DNA of 64,000 bases, taken from Runella zeae DSM 19591. Lineage in GTDB: Bacteria > Bacteroidota > Bacteroidia > Cytophagales > Spirosomataceae. Below, piece by piece: positions 57,075 to 64,000 of the stretch. The position numbers were made by a program, and so were the translations under genes. The stretch spans positions 124,001 through 188,000 of the forward strand of contig NZ_AUIF01000017.1 of NCBI RefSeq assembly GCF_000423565.1, given 5' to 3'. Numbering within the stretch: the stretch's first letter is position 1; every line of letters begins with the position of its first letter. The notes beneath the pieces are model-generated. The model saw nothing but the letters and a program-made list of their open reading frames with translations. It was not told the origin of the DNA and did not search any database.

Positions 57075-59531
57075 ATGCTAAAATTTACATCTTGGTTTTT
57101 GGCCGTAGCAACGGGAGTGTTGCTTTACGTGCCTGTACTTGCCCAGCTTTCAGTATCGGGCAAAATCACTGACGCAGAAGATGGGCAGCCATTGCCCGGA
57201 GCCACCGTTAGGGCGGGAAGTGTGAGAGGAACGGTGACTAATGAAAAAGGAGGTTTTTCCCTTAAAAACCTGCCTCGTGATACAGAAGCGTTGGAAGTAT
57301 CGTATGTAGGTTATGAAACCCAAAAAATCAATATTGGAGGTGAATCAACGGTTGAGGTTAAGTTACGGAGAAGTTCTTTCTCTGCGGATGAAGTAGTCAT
57401 CAATGCCACCCGTGCCAATCAAAATTCGGCGGTAGCTTTTACCAATGTAGGAAAGTTAGAATTGAATAAACAAAACCTTGGGCAGGATTTGCCTGTGTTG
57501 CTCAACTTTACGCCTTCGCTCGTCACTACTTCTGATGCAGGTGCGGGAATAGGCTACACTGGGTTGAGGATACGAGGTTCGGATGCGACGCGTATCAATG
57601 TCACTATCAATGGAATTCCTTATAACGACGCTGAAAGTCAAGGGACGTTTTGGGTCAATATGCCCGACTTTAGTTCTTCGGTAAGCAGTGTACAGATTCA
57701 ACGCGGGGTTGGAACTTCTACCAACGGAGCGGCAGCTTTTGGCGCAACGGTCAATATCAATACCAATGAATTTAGAAAAGAAGCTTATGCCGAAATCAAC
57801 AATTCGGTAGGGTCGTTCAATACCCGTAAACATACTGTGATGGCCGGAACGGGCCTACTCAATGATAAATTTACGGTTGATGCACGTTTATCCAAAATCA
57901 CTTCCGACGGTTTTATCGATCGAGCCAAATCAGATTTAGGCTCTTTTTATGTATCAGGTGCTTATTTTGGAAAGAAAAGCTCTATCCGTATGAATGTATT
58001 TTCGGGCAAAGAAGTAACCTACCAAGCTTGGGAAGGGACGCCTGAAGCAAAAATCAAAGGTGACCGCGAAGGTATTTTGGCTTATATAGACCGCAATGGT
58101 TTGAGTGAGCGGGATGCCCAAAATCTGTTGAATTCAAATAATCGTACTTACAATTTATACCTGTACGACAATCAGGTTGACAACTATCAACAAGACCATT
58201 ACCAGCTGATTTCGTCGCACATACTCAACAAAAATTGGACGTTTAACCTCAACGGATTTTTGGTAAAAGGGCGAGGTTATTATGAGCAATTTCGCGATAA
58301 CGACCGCCTGCGAAATTACAAAATTCCGAATGTGATTGTGGGCGGAGATACGATTACTCGGAGTGATTTGGTGCGTCGTCGTTGGTTGGATAATTCTTTC
58401 TACGGAACCACCTTTTCTTTAGATTACAACAGTTTCAAAAAACTAACGGCTAATATAGGCGGAGGTTGGAACCAATACGACGGAAATCACTTTGGTGAAG
58501 TGATTTGGGCGCGTTTTGGAGGCAATGCCAACATTCGTCAGCGATATTATGAAAATGTGGGTTTCAAAACCGATTTTAATCTTTATGCAAAAACCTATTA
58601 TCAATTGACTGAAAAGCTGAATGTATTTGTGGATGCGCAAGTGCGTAAGATTGGGTATTTTGTGAAAGGAGATGACAATCAGCAGCGGCAGCAAGCCCAT
58701 GATGTCAACTATACTTTTTTCAATCCTAAAGGTGGGTTAACTTATCAGGTTTCGGAAAGCAGTACGGCTTTTGCATCGTTTAGCTTGGCGCACCGTGAAC
58801 CTAATCGTGACGATTTTACCGAATCGACACGGCAGATTCAGCCTAAGCCAGAAGTATTGCGGGATTGGGAAGTAGGGTATCGTTTCCAAAAAGGACGCGT
58901 GGCAGCTTCTATAGGGGGGTATTACATGAACTACAAAAACCAGCTTGTAGTATCAGGGCAGCTCAATGATGTGGGGAATCCGATTAAAATCAACGTTCCC
59001 GAAAGTTATCGGGCGGGAGTTGAACTAGAGTTTGGGGCGCAGCTCAGCAAGCAATGGAAATGGAATGCCAACGCGACTTTTAGCCAAAATAAAATCAAAA
59101 ACTTTACGGAATATGTGATTGATTATGACGACGAAAATGGCGGCTATCAAGTCACAAATCATGGTAATACTGATATCGCATTGTCTCCCAATGTGATTGT
59201 GGGAAGTCAATGGGCATACACTCCCGTCAAAAACCTCGAAGTGGCGCTATTGACCAAATATGTGGGAAAGCAATACCTCGACAATACTTCTAACAACGCG
59301 CGCAAACTAGATGCTTATTTTACCAACGACCTTCGACTCATCTATCGTATCAAGCCCAAATGGATGAATGAAATTACGGTAAGTGCCTTGGCCAACAATG
59401 TCTTCAATGAATTGTACGAATCCAACGGTTATACTTATAGCTATATCTACGGAGGTCAAACCACCACCGAAAATTTTTATTACCCACAAGCTGGGCAAAA
59501 CTTCTTGGTGAGTTTGGGATTGAAGTTTTAA
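57075..59531 (+). CDS. TonB-dependent receptor, probable thiamine transporter
   Basis: An 818-residue receptor. A signal peptide (1-23) ends PVLAQ. A carboxypeptidase-regulatory domain (about 25-105, SVSGKITDAEDGQPLPGATV) comes before the plug (GLRIRGSDATRINVTINGIPYND, QIQRGVGTSTNGAAAFGATV) and the barrel, which ends NFLVSLGLKF. The TPP riboswitch directly upstream indicates control by thiamine diphosphate, so thiamine or a related compound is the likely substrate. It needs ExbBD (51882-53045). This type is known as a thiamine-regulated outer-membrane receptor. Confidence 0.93.
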   Translation: MLKFTSWFLAVATGVLLYVPVLAQLSVSGKITDAEDGQPLPGATVRAGSVRGTVTNEKGGFSLKNLPRDTEALEVSYVGYETQKINIGGESTVEVKLRRSSFSADEVVINATRANQNSAVAFTNVGKLELNKQNLGQDLPVLLNFTPSLVTTSDAGAGIGYTGLRIRGSDATRINVTINGIPYNDAESQGTFWVNMPDFSSSVSSVQIQRGVGTSTNGAAAFGATVNINTNEFRKEAYAEINNSVGSFNTRKHTVMAGTGLLNDKFTVDARLSKITSDGFIDRAKSDLGSFYVSGAYFGKKSSIRMNVFSGKEVTYQAWEGTPEAKIKGDREGILAYIDRNGLSERDAQNLLNSNNRTYNLYLYDNQVDNYQQDHYQLISSHILNKNWTFNLNGFLVKGRGYYEQFRDNDRLRNYKIPNVIVGGDTITRSDLVRRRWLDNSFYGTTFSLDYNSFKKLTANIGGGWNQYDGNHFGEVIWARFGGNANIRQRYYENVGFKTDFNLYAKTYYQLTEKLNVFVDAQVRKIGYFVKGDDNQQRQQAHDVNYTFFNPKGGLTYQVSESSTAFASFSLAHREPNRDDFTESTRQIQPKPEVLRDWEVGYRFQKGRVAASIGGYYMNYKNQLVVSGQLNDVGNPIKINVPESYRAGVELEFGAQLSKQWKWNANATFSQNKIKNFTEYVIDYDDENGGYQVTNHGNTDIALSPNVIVGSQWAYTPVKNLEVALLTKYVGKQYLDNTSNNARKLDAYFTNDLRLIYRIKPKWMNEITVSALANNVFNELYESNGYTYSYIYGGQTTTENFYYPQAGQNFLVSLGLKF

Positions 59532-59595
59532 GTTGATTCATTTGTAACGTCAGGTCTTTCGCAAGGAAAATTTTTTTTTTACTAAAAAAATAGCT

Positions 59596-59814
59596 ATGGC
59601 TACTCTACTTGTTGAAATAGAAGATAAAAAGCTCAAGTTGTTTAAAGAACTTCTTCAGAGTTTACCTTTTGTGAAAATGCGTGAGATATATCCTAATGAA
59701 GATACGGATGAACAAGTTATTTCTAATATTCGTCAAGGAATACAAGAAATGCGTCTGGTTGAAAATGGAGAACAGAAGAGCCGTTCGGCACGTGAGTTCC
59801 TAAAAGACTTATGA
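59596..59814 (+). CDS. Antitoxin-like small protein
   Basis: A 72-residue protein of the RelB/DUF2683-like antitoxin type. It has a beta-strand start (MATLLVEIEDKKLKLFKELL) and the end ENGEQKSRSAREFLKDL, typical of Bacteroidota antitoxins. Its stop codon TGA overlaps an ATG (ATGA), the coupling normally used by a toxin gene, but the toxin frame stops after two codons. It may have lost its toxin partner or be a solitary regulator. Confidence 0.68.
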   Translation: MATLLVEIEDKKLKLFKELLQSLPFVKMREIYPNEDTDEQVISNIRQGIQEMRLVENGEQKSRSAREFLKDL

Positions 59815-59860
59815 GTTAGAAAACGTTGTTAATAAATACATAGCCGTTTATTATATCAAC
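59811..59860 (+). pseudogene. Possible remnant of a toxin gene
   Basis: The ATG overlapping the antitoxin stop is followed by AGT and a stop codon TAG (59817-59819), then by further stops in the same frame. Toxin genes of this kind often start MSY or MSK. Only about 45 bases remain before the terminator, so most of the gene would be missing. The assignment rests on the ATGA position only. Confidence 0.3.
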
Positions 59861-59904
59861 AATAAAGCCCTTCCATTTCTAAAAATTGGAAGGGCTTTAT
59901 TGTT
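59858..59904. terminator. Bidirectional terminator
   Basis: An 18-bp stem centred on CCCTTCCA/TGGAAGGG with a short A/T-rich loop and T/A-rich flanks. It separates the antitoxin-like gene from the convergent delta-60-repeat gene. Confidence 0.88.
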
Positions 59905-59918
59905 CGTTTTTCGTAATC

Positions 59919-62774
59919 CTATTCTACCAAAATCTTGGTTGTAATCATTTTCAATCCTTCGCTTATGCGAATGAGGTAACTTCCTTTGATAGAGTTGGTT
60001 ATATGAAAGTGCTCGTTTTGTTGTTGTAGTGGTAAAGCACGCCCCATCACATCAAAAAGTTCTACTTTTCCGTTTTTAAACTCAGCAGGAATATCCATTT
60101 GGAAGGTGCCGTTGTTAGGATTTGGGAAAACCCTTAATTTACTTTCGGCGCTGCTTGATTCCGTTCCTAATATAGGGCTGATGTCTATAAAAATGCCTTT
60201 AGAAACATTGTCGCAACCATTGTTGGTGACTTTTACCGTGTAATTTCCTGAACTCGAAACTTCATAAGAAACTTTGGTGGCACCTGTGATATCTTCACTA
60301 TCTTTTTGCCATTGATAAGAAAATCTGTTGTCTCCTTTGTTGGCCTGCAAAATAGCTCTAAATGAAGTATTGCCGTTGGTCAATGGGCTAATCTCAGCGG
60401 GTGGAATAGAACCAAATTTGATACTAAGTTCGTTGGAAGTCATGGTCTCACAGTCAGTATCTTGGGCGATGATTTTGTAGATTCCCGCTACGGATGTATT
60501 GAGACGAGTAGAAGTCGAATTGAGCGTAATATTGTGATTGTCTTTTTGCCATTGATACCTAAAACCTTCTACTTCGTTGACCTTCAAAATGATGTTTTCG
60601 CCAGTACACGCTTCAGTTTTAGACGCCGTAATTTGTGGTTTGAGGGATGAACAATCGAGCACCAGACGTTCGATTCGGCCTTTATAAACGAGCAAAATCT
60701 CTTGAGAAGATACGGGGAAAATACTGCTGATAAAGCGGGTATCAAGAGTTGGCGTCACTCGAAAGGCAGTATCACGTGAGCCGTCGCTGTTGAGTTTTAC
60801 AAATAAGGTCTCGTCCGAAGCTTTCTCTTCATTGAAGTATTTACCATAAACCAAGATTTTTTGGTCGTTTTGGAGGTAGGCTGTCCCGGATAAGTCGTCT
60901 GGAAGAGCTGCTTGAAAAGTGTTGTCTATCAGACCATTGTCATTGAAGCGTGAAAGCCTGCCGTTCGTTGCCACAATCAACCTTTCACTGTACTGAGTAC
61001 CTTTCAGTTTAAGGTAATTTTGGGCCGAAATGATGACAGGAGCGAAAGAGGCGTCTACCGAGCCATCTGCCAAAAAACGTGTCAGAGACATGGTTTGATT
61101 GTCAGAAGAGACTATTCGTGCTACGATGTTTTTTTGGTCTTTCAATGGCCAATATTCATAAAATTCCGACGCAACGATACATTGCTCAAATTCATTTTGA
61201 GGGGCTACGCGTTGGCCATCTTTGTCCACAATAAAACGTGCGGAGGTAGTCCAAGGGTTAGAAAATTGTCTAATGGCAAAGCGATTGTTTGGTAAGGGTA
61301 AAGTGCTAGCACTGTCTTTCAAAAATCTGGAATCTACATTTCCGTCGGGTTTTAAGAGATAAGAATTTCGATAAAAAACAAAAATAGAGTTCCTATCCGT
61401 TTCTCTATTCATTACGATAGAGCCGTCATTGAGTGGAAACACCTCGGGGTTTCTCACCGTATTGAAAGCAGTGACGTCTCCGTAGTAGCCTGTTGGAGAA
61501 GGGAGCTGATACTGTGGGGGGATGCTAGGTTTGGCGGATTGATATTTAAAATTACTGTCCAATTTGCCATCTTTATAAAAGCGGTATAACTGTGCATCAT
61601 AGCCATTTTGGATATCAGCCAAAATGCGCTCATTGGCTAAAATCCCTCTGACCGCATTGACGGTCGAAATCCCAAGTTTAGGTTTTGATTTTTGAACAAT
61701 ATTACCTTCGCCATCAACCCAGAGTAATTCATCGGCATAATTTGTCAAAAGAAACTGCCCTTGGGGAAGAAGCGAAACTTTATAAGCCCCAAAAGCGGGA
61801 TGAAGCGTGGTATCTTTGAGCAGAGGCGTGGCTTCATTGGTGTTTATCATAATCTTGTAAGGCATTTTAGCCCCGCGTTCGATGAAAAAATCATCCGAAC
61901 CAATGATAGTATTGCCCCATTCGTCAAACACTCCTTTGGGAAGAGGGTGATTTTTTTCGAGCTTCCCGTCTTGGTCAAATATGTAATAGGCTTTGGCCAT
62001 GCGGTCTCTCATAAAAAGCTTCCCGTTAGGAAAAAAGGAGATTTGAGGGAAGGGGCCATCTGCAATCTCAAAAGGAAGACCATTGTGAACGAGAATTGCC
62101 TTTTTTTCTAAAACGCCGTCTTTGCTAAATAGCTGAATGTTAATGTTTTTGTTTATGCGAGTAGCCAACAAAATTTTATCGTCGGCTTTGAGGCTGAGAT
62201 CTAAAACGTAAGGGTCATATTGCTCGCCTGCTATGGGCTGAAACCGAAAAGTAGTATCTATTTGGCCGTTGCTGAGCAGCCGAAAAAGCTTGTCGTTGCC
62301 AAGAGCTATTATTTTACCATCTGATTGAATTTTCCATTTATGAAAATTTGGGTGATAACTTTGGTAGACGGTGTCAAGTCCGGCATTTTCTTTGTTTTTT
62401 AAATGAGTGATATTTAGCATAGTACCCCACGTCTGAGGAGGGATAATCATCACTTTTCCATCCGCAAATACCCTGTGTTCATCTCCTACCAAAATTTGAT
62501 TAGACTTGAAACTCTCATCCAAAGTACCGTTTTGGTTGAGTCTAAACATATTGCCCGAAAAATGCTTGCCATTGATATAGTGAAAGTTGGAAGTGCAGAG
62601 GATGATTTTTCCGTCTGGCAATACAATAGGCTCAGAGAAATAAAAATGAGTAGTTTCTTGATAAAAATCCGGGGTCTGGAAGGTAGCATCTAGTTCATAC
62701 CTTTTCTTTTGCTGACTATACACACTGAAAACAACCCACCCTATGAGATACAAGGTTATGCATACTCGTTTCAT
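59919..62774 (-). CDS. Type IX-secreted protein with delta-60-type repeats
   Basis: A 951-residue secreted protein (signal peptide about 1-20). Residues ~25-690 carry repeats of the delta-60/beta-propeller type, each with a strand of the form RLNQNGTLDESF, RLLSNGQIDTTF, FYKDGKLDSNF, LKPDGNVDSRF, FLADGSVDASF or RFNDNGLIDNTF. Two Ig-like domains with YQWQKD follow at about 710-870. The end is a type A sorting domain (LRVFPNPNNGTF, then GSYLIRISEG). Exported by the type IX system; the function of the repeat fold is unknown. Its -7 element lies only three bases before the start. Confidence 0.9.
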   Translation of the reverse strand: MKRVCITLYLIGWVVFSVYSQQKKRYELDATFQTPDFYQETTHFYFSEPIVLPDGKIILCTSNFHYINGKHFSGNMFRLNQNGTLDESFKSNQILVGDEHRVFADGKVMIIPPQTWGTMLNITHLKNKENAGLDTVYQSYHPNFHKWKIQSDGKIIALGNDKLFRLLSNGQIDTTFRFQPIAGEQYDPYVLDLSLKADDKILLATRINKNINIQLFSKDGVLEKKAILVHNGLPFEIADGPFPQISFFPNGKLFMRDRMAKAYYIFDQDGKLEKNHPLPKGVFDEWGNTIIGSDDFFIERGAKMPYKIMINTNEATPLLKDTTLHPAFGAYKVSLLPQGQFLLTNYADELLWVDGEGNIVQKSKPKLGISTVNAVRGILANERILADIQNGYDAQLYRFYKDGKLDSNFKYQSAKPSIPPQYQLPSPTGYYGDVTAFNTVRNPEVFPLNDGSIVMNRETDRNSIFVFYRNSYLLKPDGNVDSRFLKDSASTLPLPNNRFAIRQFSNPWTTSARFIVDKDGQRVAPQNEFEQCIVASEFYEYWPLKDQKNIVARIVSSDNQTMSLTRFLADGSVDASFAPVIISAQNYLKLKGTQYSERLIVATNGRLSRFNDNGLIDNTFQAALPDDLSGTAYLQNDQKILVYGKYFNEEKASDETLFVKLNSDGSRDTAFRVTPTLDTRFISSIFPVSSQEILLVYKGRIERLVLDCSSLKPQITASKTEACTGENIILKVNEVEGFRYQWQKDNHNITLNSTSTRLNTSVAGIYKIIAQDTDCETMTSNELSIKFGSIPPAEISPLTNGNTSFRAILQANKGDNRFSYQWQKDSEDITGATKVSYEVSSSGNYTVKVTNNGCDNVSKGIFIDISPILGTESSSAESKLRVFPNPNNGTFQMDIPAEFKNGKVELFDVMGRALPLQQQNEHFHITNSIKGSYLIRISEGLKMITTKILVE

Positions 62775-63065
62775 CTACAAAAATATTTTAGAATTAATAC
62801 TTCACTTCAGGTTGTTCTTCTGCCGGTAGAGGATACAAAACTATAGACGGAAACCCTCGCGAAAGAGTTGTATAGAAACTCCTTAAATAGTGTAAGTCGC
62901 TATGAGTCAGTGTTTTTTTTATAGTGAAGTGCGATGAAAAATAGTTGCTATTTTTCAATAGGCAAGTATCAATAAGGAGAAGTGACGTCTATTTACTAGT
63001 AAGTTGGTGATGTACAGATTTTACAAAATCCAATGATGGTTTTTAGTTTTTGTTCTAATTTACCC
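62775..63065. other. 291-base gap with a promoter and a small hairpin
   Basis: On the minus strand a perfect -7 element TATTTTTG (62785-62778) lies three bases before the start at 62774, so that mRNA would be leaderless or nearly so. A small hairpin TGAAAAATAG-TTG-CTATTTTTCA (62935-62957) lies in the middle. No ORF or other signal was seen. Confidence 0.45.
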
Positions 63066-63992
63066 CTAAACCCAACCTCCAAAAACTTGCTTCGCATAGG
63101 CTAAATCGCGTTGATGCGCTTCTACGGCTTTGAGAGTGTTGGGAGATTGGGCTTCGAGGCATTGCTCCAAAACAAGCAATGGTTTTACCTTTAAAGTGGT
63201 GAGTTCGCGCACTAAACGAGGATAATCAATGTCGCCTTCGCCAAAAGTTTCGGCCCAAATCTGATTAACGGATTGTCGAATATGCAACTCTACGATGCGT
63301 TTGCCGTACATTTTAACCACGTCAAAAAGAGCAACTTGCGAATTTCCAGCACCGCGATATACCCAATGTACATCCAGACAAAATCCCACCTCTTTGGGGT
63401 CGGTGTTTTGAAGCATATGGTGAAGCTCCCGCGCGCCTGCCCGTAGCTCTACGTCGTGCGTATGATAAGCGAGCGTTATACCACGTTTACGTAGTTCTTT
63501 ACCCAGATACGCTAGATTTTTGGCTTGCTCGATGAGCTGCGCATCATTTTTGATTTCTGCCCCTCCCCATTTCAATGGACTTGGATTCGAAACCAATATT
63601 TTGAGTCCTAATGGTTGAGCCGCTTCGGCGATTGCCAAGGCGGTTTCGATAGATTTTTTCCCTTCGTTGGGTTCGTGAAGCACACTGCCTACGTAAGCCG
63701 AAGGCATCGTTAAGTTGTATTTTTGTAAGAGTGGCCCCAGTTTTTTTACTTCCTCCACCGTCGTAAAACTAGGCTCGTATGCCGTGAGTCCTGATTTGAC
63801 GTACTCCGCTAAAGAAGCATCAAGGTCGGCGTTCCAATTGCGTTTGTCGCGGTTATAAAAAGTAATCCAAGCGTACTGATTAGAAGAAATAGGCCAATGC
63901 TTGGTACCTATCGCCTGAGCCAAAGGCGACAATAAAGCCGCTGTACCAGTAGCCGTGAGAGTTTCGATAAAATGACGACGCGTGTAAGACAT
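63066..63992 (-). CDS. Sugar phosphate isomerase/epimerase-like TIM-barrel protein
   Basis: A 308-residue protein. The N-terminus RRHFIETLTATGTAALLS is a twin-arginine-type signal, so it is probably exported folded. The body is a xylose-isomerase-like TIM barrel. Candidate metal residues lie in AYHTHDVEL, GFCLDVHWVYRGAG and VELHIRQ, and EGDIDYPRL is near the end. Members act as isomerases or epimerases on sugars or sugar acids. Substrate unknown. The gene ends at a short gap and starts eight bases before the right edge. Confidence 0.85.
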   Translation of the reverse strand: MSYTRRHFIETLTATGTAALLSPLAQAIGTKHWPISSNQYAWITFYNRDKRNWNADLDASLAEYVKSGLTAYEPSFTTVEEVKKLGPLLQKYNLTMPSAYVGSVLHEPNEGKKSIETALAIAEAAQPLGLKILVSNPSPLKWGGAEIKNDAQLIEQAKNLAYLGKELRKRGITLAYHTHDVELRAGARELHHMLQNTDPKEVGFCLDVHWVYRGAGNSQVALFDVVKMYGKRIVELHIRQSVNQIWAETFGEGDIDYPRLVRELTTLKVKPLLVLEQCLEAQSPNTLKAVEAHQRDLAYAKQVFGGWV

Positions 63993-64000
63993 GAAAGTGT

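Overview
The window is chromosomal DNA of a Bacteroidota bacterium, most likely from the order Cytophagales (inference). The evidence is direct: three secreted proteins end in type IX secretion sorting domains (types A and B), two TonB receptors carry N-terminal carboxypeptidase-regulatory domains, several lipoproteins are present, and many promoters show the Bacteroidota -7 element TAnnTTTG. Shine-Dalgarno-like sites are largely absent. No rRNA, tRNA or CRISPR array was recognised.

Left end (1 to about 5.8 kb): one end of a prophage or related integrative element. A tyrosine integrase and a CI/LexA-like repressor face right. A tightly packed leftward operon starts from the same divergent control region and encodes two small HTH proteins, a small membrane protein, a PD-(D/E)XK nuclease, a 55-aa ORF, an adenine methyltransferase and two further small ORFs, the last running off the window. 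A perfect 11-bp inverted repeat sits between repressor and operon. The element abuts thiL (thiamine-phosphate kinase).

5.8-16.8 kb: housekeeping and envelope genes. These are thiL, a small membrane protein, a beta-barrel protein, an operon ribH-hisH-methyltransferase, a DUF3500 protein, and a TonB receptor/lipoprotein uptake operon. The receptor promoter carries three exact-period 11-bp direct repeats, typical of an OmpR/PhoB-class activator.

16.8-36 kb: cell-surface and metabolic genes. A GH3 glycosidase/serine hydrolase fusion is followed by a 1619-aa type IX-secreted protein with ten ~89-aa repeats, a DUF1080/PA14-like protein, a thioredoxin-like protein, kynureninase, Lgt, an SBF-type transporter, a glutamine-synthetase-family ligase, an exported superoxide dismutase and a CHU_C protein.

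36-55 kb: core genes (cysS, udk, csp, recX, ggt, exbBD), a likely metal-responsive pair (MerC-like protein plus His-rich lipoprotein) behind a palindromic operator, a MoxR/DUF4350/DUF4129 cluster whose usual DUF58 partner lies about 10 kb away, and a standalone polymorphic-toxin-like domain.

55-64 kb: a TauE-like permease behind a palindrome that overlaps its promoter, a PAP2 phosphatase, a TPP riboswitch that ends three bases before the start codon of a TonB receptor (probable thiamine uptake, linking functionally to thiL), an antitoxin-like ORF whose partner ORF is stopped after two codons, a large delta-60-repeat type IX-secreted protein, and a sugar-isomerase-like TIM-barrel protein.

Nothing here amounts to a clearly new multi-gene system. 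The best leads are the regulatory architectures (triple 11-bp repeat, palindromes on promoters, start-abutting riboswitch, intercistronic hairpin), the phage repressor without its cleavage dyad, and the standalone toxin-like gene.
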